Assembly (NCBI RefSeq): GCF_003202405.1
Contig: NZ_QJHL01000001.1
Span: 372,001-436,000, forward strand
DNA: 64,000 bases
Direction: 5' to 3'
Origin: Flavobacterium hydrophilum
Lineage (GTDB): Bacteria; Bacteroidota; Bacteroidia; Flavobacteriales; Flavobacteriaceae
In this document: positions 1 through 8,224 of the stretch, piece by piece
How the letters are laid out: every line of letters begins with the position of its first letter
Numbering within the stretch: the stretch's first letter is position 1
Made by a program: the position numbers and the translations under genes
Notes under the pieces: generated by a model
Database searches by the model: none
Seen by the model: only the letters and a program-made list of their open reading frames with translations
What the model was told of the DNA's origin: nothing

Positions 1-465
1 TTTTTTCTTTTGAATTGCACCATCCAAAACCTCGATATATATAAAACGGTCGCAGGCCACAATAAATGAGTTTGGGGTTTTCTTTTCGCCAATGCCAATT
101 ACTTTCATGCCGGATTCTCTAAGGCGAATAGCTAATCTCGTAAAATCACTATCGCTGGAAACGATACAAAAACCATCTAATTTTCCAGAATATAGCAAAT
201 CCATAGCATCAATAATCAATGCTGAATCAGATGAGTTTTTTCCAACCGTGTAACTGTATTGCTGAATAGGTGTTATAGCGTGCTCGAGTAAAACGGCTTT
301 CCATCCGTTAGAATTTGGTTTAGTCCAATCGGCGTAAATTCTTTTTGTTGTTGGGGTTCCAAATTTTGCAATTTCTTCCATCATGCCTTTTACATTGCTA
401 TAGGGAACGTTGTCGGCATCAATAAGAACGGCTAGTTTAAGCTCTTTAGTATTCGTTAAAGCCAT
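1..465 (-). CDS. NYN-domain (LabA/DUF88-like) protein, partial
   Basis: The reading frame starts at ATG 465 and runs off the left edge, so only the N-terminal 155 residues are present. After a short lead comes LAVLIDADNVP, the typical NYN (PIN-like nuclease) opening with acidic residues. Later come SDSALIIDAMD and VSSDSDFTRLA, which carry the other expected acidic positions. Members of this family are predicted metal-dependent RNases, and many bacterial ones have a C-terminal OST-HTH/LOTUS RNA-binding domain, which would lie outside the window. It stands alone, divergent from the gene at 751. The nuclease activity is inferred from the family. Confidence 0.8.
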   Translation of the reverse strand, partial: MALTNTKELKLAVLIDADNVPYSNVKGMMEEIAKFGTPTTKRIYADWTKPNSNGWKAVLLEHAITPIQQYSYTVGKNSSDSALIIDAMDLLYSGKLDGFCIVSSDSDFTRLAIRLRESGMKVIGIGEKKTPNSFIVACDRFIYIEVLDGAIQKKK

Positions 466-702
466 TATATCAGGTATTAAGATTTTTTGTATAAAGTGTT
501 TTAAAATTAATAAAAAATAAACAATTAAGAGGGGTAGTTCAGAATTTATAACAACTTTAATTTGTTAGTCTATTTAAAATAAAACTTATATTTTACGAGG
601 AATTTACTTCAACTCTGAGAACTTTACCTTAAAAGTTTATTAAAGAGACGTTTTGAATCCGAATCATGTTTTAAATTATTATGATACCATAGAATAAATT
701 TT

Positions 703-710
703 TATTTTTG
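703..710 (+). promoter_or_regulatory. -7 promoter element for the oxoamine synthase gene
   Basis: TATTTTTG matches the Bacteroidota -7 consensus TAnnTTTG and lies about 40 bases before the start codon. No clear -33 TTG box is seen at the expected distance. Confidence 0.5.
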
Positions 711-750
711 CTCGCTGATTAAATTAAAATTATTACTACACTATTATATT

Positions 751-2013
751 ATGGTAAAAGATTTATTCGAAAGAATTCAGAACAATAAAGGACCATTAGG
801 AAAATGGGCTTCACAGGCAGAAGGGTATTTTGTATTTCCAAAATTAGAAGGGGATTTAGGACCAAGAATGAAATTTCAGGGGAAAGAGGTTTTGAACTGG
901 AGTCTAAACGATTATTTAGGTCTTGCAAACCATCCGGAAGTTCGTAAAGCAGATGCAGATGCTGCGTTACAATTTGGTGCTGCAGCTCCGATGGGTGCGC
1001 GTATGATGAGTGGACATACTAATTATCATGAACAACTAGAAAATGAACTGGCTGCCTTTGTAATGAAAGAATCTGCTTATTTACTGAATTTTGGTTATCA
1101 GGGAATGGTTTCGATCATTGACGCATTGGTTACCAGAAATGATGTTATTGTATATGATGTAGATGGTCACGCTTGTATCATTGATGGAGTTCGTTTGCAC
1201 AGTGGAAAACGTTTTACGTACAAACACAATGATATTGAAAGTATGGAGAAAAACCTGCAGCGTGCTACCAAAATAGCTACAGAAACAGGTGGAGGAATTC
1301 TTTTTATTACCGAAGGTGTTTTTGGAATGCGCGGTCAGCAAGGAAAGCTGAAAGAAATTGTAGAAATGAAAAAGAAATACAATTTCCGTTTACTTGTAGA
1401 TGATGCACATGGTTTTGGTACTCTTGGAAAAACAGGAGCAGGAGCAGGCGAGGAGCAGGGATGTCAGGACGGAATCGATGTTTATTTTTCTACATTTGCG
1501 AAATCGATGGCTAATATTGGTGCTTTTGTAGCTGCTGATAAAGATATTATCGATTATTTAAAGTATAATTTACGCTCTCAAATGTTTGCTAAGGCATTGC
1601 CAATGATTCAGACTATTGGTTCTTTGAAACGTTTGCAATTATTGCGTGATAACCCGGGATTGAAAGATAAATTATGGGAAAATGTAAATACTTTGCAAGG
1701 TGGTTTGAGAAGTAAAGGATTTAATATTGGAGATACAAATACGTGTGTTACTCCGGTTTACCTTGAAGGAAGTGTGCCAGAAGCAATGGTAATGGTGAAT
1801 GATTTAAGAGAGAATTATGGTATTTTCTTATCGATTGTAATTTATCCTGTTATTCCAAAAGGAATGATTTTATTACGTGTTATTCCTACAGCCTCACATA
1901 CATTAGATGACATTGCTGAAACATTGACTGCTTTTGAAGCGATTCGTGAAAAATTAGTAAATGGGACATACAAAGAAATTGCCAGCAGAACTACAGTTGA
2001 CTTAGATGCTTAA
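751..2013 (+). CDS. PLP-dependent alpha-oxoamine synthase (serine palmitoyltransferase / cysteate acyltransferase type)
   Basis: This 420-residue fold-type I PLP enzyme joins an amino acid to an acyl thioester with loss of CO2. Visible landmarks are DYLGLANHP near residue 54, VDDAHGFGTLG around 216-226 with the cofactor-contacting D218 and H220, and FAKS with the Schiff-base lysine at K251. The family includes 8-amino-7-oxononanoate synthase, KBL, SPT and the cysteate-fatty acyl transferase that makes the sulfonolipid precursor capnine in flavobacteria. No biotin genes are nearby, and the long N-terminal section before DYLGL fits an SPT or cysteate transferase better than BioF. Serine versus cysteate cannot be decided from sequence alone. 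It is followed by a strong terminator. Confidence 0.85.
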   Translation: MVKDLFERIQNNKGPLGKWASQAEGYFVFPKLEGDLGPRMKFQGKEVLNWSLNDYLGLANHPEVRKADADAALQFGAAAPMGARMMSGHTNYHEQLENELAAFVMKESAYLLNFGYQGMVSIIDALVTRNDVIVYDVDGHACIIDGVRLHSGKRFTYKHNDIESMEKNLQRATKIATETGGGILFITEGVFGMRGQQGKLKEIVEMKKKYNFRLLVDDAHGFGTLGKTGAGAGEEQGCQDGIDVYFSTFAKSMANIGAFVAADKDIIDYLKYNLRSQMFAKALPMIQTIGSLKRLQLLRDNPGLKDKLWENVNTLQGGLRSKGFNIGDTNTCVTPVYLEGSVPEAMVMVNDLRENYGIFLSIVIYPVIPKGMILLRVIPTASHTLDDIAETLTAFEAIREKLVNGTYKEIASRTTVDLDA

Positions 2014-2040
2014 GTTATATTGTTATATGGGAATTATATA

Positions 2041-2078
2041 AAAAAATCCACTCCTGATACGAGTGGATTTTTTTTTAT
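2041..2078 (+). terminator. Rho-independent terminator
   Basis: The inverted repeat AATCCACTC / GAGTGGATT with a 7-base loop is followed by a run of T. It ends the oxoamine synthase transcript. Confidence 0.85.
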
Positions 2079-2120
2079 TCAACTAATTTTATAGGAGTAA
2101 ACAGTAAAAATAAAAAAATC

Positions 2121-2597
2121 ATGAAAAAAGTATCAGCAATATTAATCGTTATGGTTAGTGTTTTGTCCTGTAAAAAAGAAACAACACTACCGCCTCCACA
2201 AATAACTCCAAGTGCTCCTAAAGAAGCTGAAATTGTAGAACCTGCCGGAGATCAGTGTTATACCTGGAATGCACAAGGAAGTGTTGTTAAAATGAGTTTT
2301 AATGTAAATTCTCATCAAGAAGTAAACGGAAAACTAAGTTATAACATAGCAGGAAAAGATAAAAACGAAGGTACTTTGATTGGTAATATGAAAGGGGATA
2401 CATTAATTGCTGATTATACTTTTGCATCGGAAGGCACAACTTCTGTGAGGGAAGTCGCTTTTCTACAAAAAGACGGAACATTTATCGAAGGATACGGGCC
2501 ATCTACGGAAGCAAATGGCAAAGTCAGTTTTACAGATAAAAAGACCTTAAAATTTGATGCAAAAAATACGCTTCTAAAAGTTGATTGTGCGGAATAA
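2121..2597 (+). CDS. Small conserved lipoprotein
   Basis: The 158-residue protein has a lipoprotein signal peptide (hydrophobic stretch then VLSC, lipidated Cys17), a Pro-rich linker (residues 24-45) and a compact beta-rich domain. The pattern CYTWNAQGS followed by alternating polar strands suggests a small beta-barrel or sandwich reminiscent of NlpE/META-type envelope lipoproteins, but no family motif is certain. It is a single-gene unit with its own terminator, anchored in the inner or outer membrane. The function is unknown. Confidence 0.75.
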   Translation: MKKVSAILIVMVSVLSCKKETTLPPPQITPSAPKEAEIVEPAGDQCYTWNAQGSVVKMSFNVNSHQEVNGKLSYNIAGKDKNEGTLIGNMKGDTLIADYTFASEGTTSVREVAFLQKDGTFIEGYGPSTEANGKVSFTDKKTLKFDAKNTLLKVDCAE

Positions 2598-2620
2598 ATT
2601 ATAATTCTAAAATAAGTAAC

Positions 2621-2650
2621 AAAACGCCCGAAAGATTCGGGCGTTTTTGT
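2621..2650 (+). terminator. Rho-independent terminator
   Basis: AACGCCCGAA / TTCGGGCGTT hairpin followed by TTTT, directly after the lipoprotein gene. Confidence 0.85.
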
Positions 2651-2789
2651 ATTATAAATATTCTGATGTAGTTTTAATTCTACATAAACGGTAATATTAT
2701 TCGGCTGAAAAGTGTCTGCTTTTTGTGGTATAAAAATTAAATTTGCATCTGTTAAAGCAATGTAAATTAAGCATTGGCGGAAATTTAAT

Positions 2790-3254
2790 ATGGATAAATT
2801 AAATGATGTATATGAGATTACCTCTGATGATTTTGACTCGGTAAAAGATATCATTTATGAATCTAAACTAATTGATGAGAAACTCCTTAATTTAGAAAAT
2901 GCTGTGTTGTTTATTAAAGATAAATTAAGCCGGAATAAAGCAAAAATTTTTGTCAAAAAACATCAGGATATAGTAGTTGCTTTTGCCGTATTGCATTATA
3001 AAATAAATCCATTGGCTATTCTCGAATACAATTGGCATATCTCATATCTCTATGTTAAAACAGATTTCAGAAGAAAATCGATTGGAAGAGAAATCATGAC
3101 GGAATGTTTTGAAAATGCACGGATAAACAATGTTAAGCATATTTCATTAAATACTGATACCGAAAATTTTGCGGCACACCAGCTTTACGAAAGTTTCGGT
3201 TTCATCAGAAAAAGTTTTATTTCAAATTATTATTACTATGAAATTAAATTATGA
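2790..3254 (+). CDS. GNAT family N-acetyltransferase
   Basis: This 154-residue protein shows the GNAT acetyl-CoA pyrophosphate-binding loop RRKSIGR (residues 94-100) after the strand ISYLYVKTDF. It ends with the typical ENFAAHQLYESFGF segment of motif B. It probably acetylates a small-molecule amine or a protein N-terminus; nothing in the sequence shows the substrate. It lies 66 bases before an MFS transporter on the same strand, so the two may be co-transcribed. Confidence 0.82.
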   Translation: MDKLNDVYEITSDDFDSVKDIIYESKLIDEKLLNLENAVLFIKDKLSRNKAKIFVKKHQDIVVAFAVLHYKINPLAILEYNWHISYLYVKTDFRRKSIGREIMTECFENARINNVKHISLNTDTENFAAHQLYESFGFIRKSFISNYYYYEIKL

Positions 3255-3320
3255 CAATATGATGTTTCATAAATGGAAAACATTCAATTAAAATTAAGAA
3301 TAAAATAAGTTTCAGACTAA

Positions 3321-4586
3321 ATGATAATAAAATTACTTAAAAATTATATTAAAAATTTCACCCAGTTTTCTGTCGAAGTAAAAGTTCTGGCTGTGACCAC
3401 ATTTGTTAACAGGCTTGGAGCAATGGTTGTACCATTTCTTTCTAAATATATGCTCGAAGAATTGCACTTTAGTTATAGTCAGATTGGTTGGGTTATGGTT
3501 TTTTTTGGTACTGGTTCATTTATAGGAACCTGGATTAGTGGTAAATTATCAGACAAAATAGGTTTTTATAAAGTAATGGTTTTTAGTCTTTTTACGAGTG
3601 GTCTGCTATTTATTCTGCTTCAGTTTCTAACTACTTTTTACAGTTTTTGTTTTGGAGTTTTGCTTCTCACAACAATTTCGGATATGTACAGGCCGGCAAT
3701 GTTGGTTTCATTAGATACATACGCAGATAAAAAAGAGCGAACAAAAGCAATATCCTTAATTCGTTCTTCGGTTAATTTAGGTTTTATGTTTGGGCCTTTG
3801 ATTGGTGGAATTATTATTACACTTTCAAATTATAGTTTTTTATTTTATATAGACGGTCTTACCTGCATTTTCAGTATTTTATTATTTTCTTTTTTTGTAA
3901 AAGAGAGAAAGCTTCTTTATAAACTTAATGCATTCAAATACTTAAAAGAAGAAAATTCATTACTGGAAGACAAACCTTTTTTAATGCATCTGGTAGTTAC
4001 ACTCATAACCGGTATATTATTTTTTCAAATGTTTACAACCTTGTCTCTTTATTACAAAGAGGTTTTTAACTTTACCAGTATCGAAAGCGGCTTGTTTTTA
4101 GCTTTAAACGGAGTGATAATATTACTTTTTGAACTCTCAATAGTATCTTTTGTAGAATCACGAAATATCAATAAACTTTTAATGGTTTCTTACGGTATTC
4201 TTGCGATGAGCATTAGTTATTTATTTTTATTGATTGATCATAGTGTACCGGCCTTAATTGTAATGATGATATTTATGACAATTGGTATCATGCTGACTTT
4301 TCCGTTTGCAAATTCATTTGTAAAAAAGAGATCTCTTAAAAAACAGGAAGGTAAATTCATGGCTGCTTTTACAATGAGTTATAGTGTTGCTCATATATTA
4401 AGTACCAAATCGGGGATGGCAATTATTGAGCAGTATGGTTATAAAGTAAACTGGATATTTTTATCCTGTCTTGGCTTTGCAGGTTTTATTTTGGCATATC
4501 GACTGATCTTTATTGTAAAAAAAGAAAAAGAGCAAATTAAAGCTAAAATTATTCAATCGTTATTTTCTGAATCTAAAGTAGATTAA
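3321..4586 (+). CDS. MFS transporter
   Basis: The 421-residue integral membrane protein has about 12 hydrophobic segments. The cytoplasmic loop GTWISGKLSDKIGFYKV (from about residue 71) is the MFS motif A (G-x-L-x-D-x-x-G). A second loop follows TM6 and carries the usual charged linker (VKERKLLYKLNAFKYLKEEN). The family exports or imports drugs or metabolites by proton antiport; the substrate is not evident. The gene follows a GNAT acetyltransferase, a pairing often seen in drug-resistance or siderophore modules, but this is only suggestive here. A strong terminator follows. Confidence 0.85.
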   Translation: MIIKLLKNYIKNFTQFSVEVKVLAVTTFVNRLGAMVVPFLSKYMLEELHFSYSQIGWVMVFFGTGSFIGTWISGKLSDKIGFYKVMVFSLFTSGLLFILLQFLTTFYSFCFGVLLLTTISDMYRPAMLVSLDTYADKKERTKAISLIRSSVNLGFMFGPLIGGIIITLSNYSFLFYIDGLTCIFSILLFSFFVKERKLLYKLNAFKYLKEENSLLEDKPFLMHLVVTLITGILFFQMFTTLSLYYKEVFNFTSIESGLFLALNGVIILLFELSIVSFVESRNINKLLMVSYGILAMSISYLFLLIDHSVPALIVMMIFMTIGIMLTFPFANSFVKKRSLKKQEGKFMAAFTMSYSVAHILSTKSGMAIIEQYGYKVNWIFLSCLGFAGFILAYRLIFIVKKEKEQIKAKIIQSLFSESKVD

Positions 4587-4647
4587 GGTAAAAAATAAAT
4601 AAATTAAAGGCATTTAATATTCAAATCAGAAGACAAATGCAATAAAA

Positions 4648-4686
4648 TAAAAAGCTTATTGAAATTTACTTCAATAAGCTTTTTTA
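4648..4686. terminator. Bidirectional rho-independent terminator
   Basis: AAAAGCTTATTGAA / TTCAATAAGCTTTT forms a long perfect stem with A-rich and T-rich flanks. It can serve both the MFS gene (+) and the Roadblock-like gene (-). Confidence 0.85.
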
Positions 4687-4717
4687 TCAAGAAGATTTAC
4701 ACCGCAGGGTTATAAAA

Positions 4718-5092
4718 TTATAATTTGCCTGAAATCTCTTTTTTGTATTTGTTTAGTAAAGCTCTGGTCAATCCTAAATTTGCTTTAGTAGAATCTACTG
4801 CTAAATAGATAAAATATTCATTATTTTCTGAGATATCAATGATGTGAAATTGATCTGTAAGCGAAATCATGATTTCGTCAATTGTCTGAGATAATCCTAA
4901 TGCATTTATTGCATTTAGCTTTGCTTTAACTACCTCAAGATTAAAGGCAGAAGCCAATTCAGGATCAAAACCTGCAACAGCAGAATTGCTGTAATAAGAA
5001 ATACCACTTTTAATTTCGGTTATGGCAATTGCGATATAACCAGGGACGTTTTTTTTGATTTCATCCCCAAACTGTTGTAAAAAATCTGACAT
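4718..5092 (-). CDS. Roadblock/LC7-like domain protein
   Basis: This 124-residue soluble protein has no signal or membrane segment. Its pattern of an N-terminal helix, VPGYIAIAITEIKSGISYYS, a long helix, then IDEIMISLTDQFHIIDIS and NEYFIYLAVDSTKANLGLTRALL resembles the Roadblock/LC7 fold. Bacterial proteins of this type often regulate small GTPases or type IV pilus/gliding machines. It is probably co-transcribed with the exported Ppx/GppA-like gene upstream (51 bases away). The fold call is by pattern only; no small GTPase gene is adjacent. Confidence 0.55.
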   Translation of the reverse strand: MSDFLQQFGDEIKKNVPGYIAIAITEIKSGISYYSNSAVAGFDPELASAFNLEVVKAKLNAINALGLSQTIDEIMISLTDQFHIIDISENNEYFIYLAVDSTKANLGLTRALLNKYKKEISGKL

Positions 5093-5143
5093 GCTAAAAT
5101 TGTTTTTAAATTATTATTTATTGAATTTTAAAGCTTCTAAATG

Positions 5144-6229
5144 CTAAAAAACACTTTTAATCTTTTTTGAACGATCCACTACATAAGAAACTAACCATGC
5201 AATTTGACCTTCTTTGGCGAAATATATTTTTTTTGATTTTAAATTCGGTATACTTTCCAGACTGGCTATCAAAATAGTATTAGCAGCAATTAAATGCCTT
5301 TGACTGTAGGTGTTTATAACTTTATCAGCATTTTTATTGGTTTTAGCTAAGTTTTCGTATACAGTAAAATTGTTTTTCAAAATGGCATCATAGTCAATAA
5401 TATCTTGTAATTCTAATGGAACAAAGTGAGTATCCTCATTATTTTTGTTATAAAAAAGCGTAGTAAAAGCCCAAAGAGCACCGCCGGATAAATAAATTTT
5501 CTTTTTATTTAGTGACATGGGTTTAGAGTTTAATACATCCTTTATCTTTTCTCTTAAAACAGGAGCGTATTCGAATGCTTTCTCTTTATAAACAGATAAA
5601 CTATTGATTTGACTAGGAATTACAATAGTCTTATTTATGGTTTCTGTCAATGTAATTGTTCCGTATTCCAGATTTAAAGGGAAGAATTTAAATTTATTTT
5701 CCAATACATTTACATATCCTCCTTTTGTATTACCTCCTCCAATATCCAGAATTAGGGCATCACCATATTCCGTTGGTGGTATTGATCCTTTTAAGAGCAT
5801 TTTTCCTTCAGTGTCAGCATCAATAAAATCAAGATCTTTGTTGGTTAGAGATTTTACTTTATTTATTAAGACCTCAGTATTATTTGCCATCGCTACTCCG
5901 GAAGAGCCAACAATAAAAATATTTTCATCAGAAACATTGTATTTCTTTTTGATGGTCAGTAGATTTCCGTATACTACATTTACGGCATTGTTAATATCCT
6001 CTTGAGCAAGACTGCCGTCGATAGAAATATTTTTTGCTATACCAATATTTTCAGTCCAAAAAGCGAGTATGGTATAATCTCCCTTTTTGATATTATTTAC
6101 ATCAATTACTGAAAACTTTATTCCTTTACTTCCAATTTCTATTCCTGCATAAATATCTTTTTGGGCAAAAGATTTTAAAGAGAAAAAAAGAATCGTGATT
6201 AATAGATAATATAATGACCTTGTGTGCAT
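5144..6229 (-). CDS. Exported Ppx/GppA-like (ASKHA fold) protein
   Basis: The 361-residue protein has a clear Sec signal peptide (hydrophobic core at 7-18, cleavage near SFAQ-K at 23-24). The mature part looks like the exopolyphosphatase/guanosine pentaphosphatase family. It has an IEIGSKGIKFSVID phosphate-1 loop (30-43), FIDADTEGKMLL in the place of the GppA E-E-A segment (135-146), ILDIGGGNTKGG phosphate-2 (160-171) and LSGG near residue 248. Known Ppx/GppA enzymes are cytoplasmic and act on polyphosphate or pppGpp, so a periplasmic location is unexpected. It may have lost or changed its activity. Confidence 0.75.
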   Translation of the reverse strand: MHTRSLYYLLITILFFSLKSFAQKDIYAGIEIGSKGIKFSVIDVNNIKKGDYTILAFWTENIGIAKNISIDGSLAQEDINNAVNVVYGNLLTIKKKYNVSDENIFIVGSSGVAMANNTEVLINKVKSLTNKDLDFIDADTEGKMLLKGSIPPTEYGDALILDIGGGNTKGGYVNVLENKFKFFPLNLEYGTITLTETINKTIVIPSQINSLSVYKEKAFEYAPVLREKIKDVLNSKPMSLNKKKIYLSGGALWAFTTLFYNKNNEDTHFVPLELQDIIDYDAILKNNFTVYENLAKTNKNADKVINTYSQRHLIAANTILIASLESIPNLKSKKIYFAKEGQIAWLVSYVVDRSKKIKSVF

Positions 6230-6815
6230 TGTACTTTTTGTTAAATACTTATTTATTGAGTTTTTTTAAATGCAGGATATCAGTTAGTCAAGTAGTATTA
6301 AAAATGCAAATTTCACTATTAATAGCAGAGAAATTTGTAGTCGATCAATTAATCTTATGTAGAATTAATTCTACAATCGTTTGCTTTCTTTATTTTGTAG
6401 TTTTGATAAGTAAAATGATTCTAAATAATATGTCTGATTTTAGAATTGGATTCTACCTTGCTTTATTAAGCTGATGGGATTCATTTGAATTAAATATTTA
6501 TTTTATAATTCAAGAATCCTTGTATCTAAAGTAAATCCTCAGATTTTTTAAACATAAAAAAATATAAAACGATTTTGAAAACTTAAAACCCGAAAATTCC
6601 GTATATGTAACAAAATTCAATTACTGTAAATGTTTATGCTGAAATCCATTAGTAATAAATAAAATTTTTATTAATGATTAATTAAAATTATCGTAACAGA
6701 CTTAGTAATTAAATTGATGATTTATAATAGAAATTTGCCAGATTAAATCAATTAAAATTTTGAGATCGTAAATATAAATTAAGACAAATTTGCGCTTCAA
6801 AATTATTTTAGCCCC
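6230..6815. other. AT-rich intergenic region
   Basis: This 586-base stretch lies between divergent genes. A 261-base open frame exists inside it (6214-6474, +), but its composition is low-complexity and lacks a recognisable domain. No RNA gene, repeat or clear hairpin is seen. It must contain the promoters of both flanking genes, though I could not place a convincing pair of boxes. Confidence 0.5.
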
Positions 6816-7448
6816 ATGAAAAATAAATTTAAAGTTTTATTAGTTGACGATCATAGCGTAGTGAGGCATGGCCTTTCTTTGTTATTACAAAGCATTTGCA
6901 AAGAGGTAGAAATCACTCATGCTGATAGTTTTGAAGATCTTATAAATAAATTAAAAGAAAGTCAGGATTTGATTTTTTTAGATATCAGTATTCCAGGTGG
7001 CAATAGTACAAAAATGGTTGAAGAGATCAGGTTAAATTATCCTGACTTATTGATTATGATGTTTTCCGCTTATGATGAATCGCATTATGCATTACGTTAT
7101 ATTCATGCCGGAGCCAATGGCTTTTTAAATAAATATAGCAAAGATGAAGAAATTATTCAGGCTATAGAATCTGTACTTAAAACGGGTAAATATATAAGCA
7201 ACGTTGTAAAGAATAAAATTGTTGAAAATGCTTTATATAATCTCCCTGTAAATCCGTTAGAAAAATTGTCGGAGAGAGAAATCGAAGTAGCGGAACTTCT
7301 GGTAAGCGGTGATGGAAATATCGAAATATCGAATAAGCTAAATATTCAAATGACAACTGTCAGCACTTTTAAAAGTAGAATTTTTGAGAAACTCGGAATC
7401 AATAATGTTGTTAAATTAATTGAGATTTTAAAAGTCTATAATAATTAA
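6816..7448 (+). CDS. NarL/LuxR-family response regulator
   Basis: The 210-residue protein has an N-terminal receiver domain: acidic pair VDDHS at 10-14, phosphoacceptor D56 in FLDISIPG, S84 in MMFSAYD at the switch position usually held by T/S, and K106 in FLNKYSK. The LuxR-type helix-turn-helix spans about 146-205 (LSEREIEVAELLVSG...IQMTTVSTFKSRIFEKL). It should bind DNA when phosphorylated. No histidine kinase lies next to it, so it is an orphan regulator. A fairly long upstream spacer separates it from its divergent neighbour. Confidence 0.92.
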   Translation: MKNKFKVLLVDDHSVVRHGLSLLLQSICKEVEITHADSFEDLINKLKESQDLIFLDISIPGGNSTKMVEEIRLNYPDLLIMMFSAYDESHYALRYIHAGANGFLNKYSKDEEIIQAIESVLKTGKYISNVVKNKIVENALYNLPVNPLEKLSEREIEVAELLVSGDGNIEISNKLNIQMTTVSTFKSRIFEKLGINNVVKLIEILKVYNN

Positions 7449-7585
7449 TTTTGTATTACTATTATTGAAAAAATACACATTTAATATCTTGTTTGGATTT
7501 TATGAAACCATCTGTAAAGATAATTTTACTGTCAATTCAAAAAGCGAATAATCAATAATATAGTTATTTGAAGTGGACGAAGCCG

Positions 7586-8017
7586 TTATTGTACATTGTA
7601 ATCCTCGTAAAATTTTATTCTTTCGCCCATTAGAAACATTTTTTTCTTAAGAAAATGAATAGAAAACTGGCTGTACATCCATTCTTCGCTGTCTTGTGTT
7701 CTGTACCAAAATGTATACGAAGCACTGTTGAAACCTTCTTTACGGATGGCAACACCTTCCCAATTGCATTCTATTCCCCAATTTATTTTTTTCTTGGTCA
7801 TATCATCATATTGTATCACTCCAGTTCCGTCTTCATTTAAAACGGTGCTTGGCTCTTTTTTGTCTGGAGGCAGGAATGTACCGGTAATATGGTAAGGAAG
7901 GGTAGTGGTAATATAATGTTCTTTTGATTTATACATTATTTGATCAACCTGAACTTGTGAATGTGATTTTATAGTAACAAAAAATAAGATAAAAAGGAAT
8001 GCTTTTAGGATTTTCAT
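7586..8017 (-). CDS. Secreted hypothetical protein
   Basis: The 143-residue protein has an N-terminal signal peptide (LKAFLFILFFVTIKSHSQ, cleavage near residue 20) and a soluble, aromatic-rich body. The core GTGVIQYDDMTKKKINWGIECNWEGVAIRKEGFNSASYTFWYRT looks like paired beta strands, similar to small lipocalin-like or META-like domains of unknown function. It stands alone between the response regulator and purL. I do not recognise a named family. Confidence 0.65.
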   Translation of the reverse strand: MKILKAFLFILFFVTIKSHSQVQVDQIMYKSKEHYITTTLPYHITGTFLPPDKKEPSTVLNEDGTGVIQYDDMTKKKINWGIECNWEGVAIRKEGFNSASYTFWYRTQDSEEWMYSQFSIHFLKKKMFLMGERIKFYEDYNVQ

Positions 8018-8168
8018 TTTACGTAGATTTTAGGTTTTGGAACTTTTTATAAAAATGGGCATTTCTTTGGCTAATATACTTTAATTTTTACAAGAAAATA
8101 AGCATTCATTTTTGAATTTAACTTAAACGTTAAACTCAAAAAAATAATTATTTGAAAAGAGACAATCA

Positions 8169-8203
8169 TAAAAAAGCCTCAGCAATATCTGTTGCTGAGG
8201 CTG
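8169..8203 (-). terminator. Rho-independent terminator of purL
   Basis: AGCCTCAGCAA / TTGCTGAGGCT is a perfect 11-base stem with a T-run on the minus strand, about 20 bases after the purL stop. Confidence 0.88.
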
Positions 8204-8224
8204 TCTGTATAATGAAAACTAAAT

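Noticed and set aside
1081..1341. Minus-strand 86-codon frame inside the oxoamine synthase gene
   Set aside because: It lies fully within a well-supported gene and has no domain; it is a shadow of the coding strand.
2414..2854. Minus-strand 146-codon frame spanning a lipoprotein end, a terminator and the GNAT start
   Set aside because: It crosses a strong terminator hairpin and two supported genes, and its translation has no recognisable pattern.
6214..6474. Plus-strand 86-codon frame upstream of the response regulator
   Set aside because: Start overlaps the signal-peptide codons of the gene on the other strand, the product is low-complexity hydrophobic, and no promoter or domain supports it.
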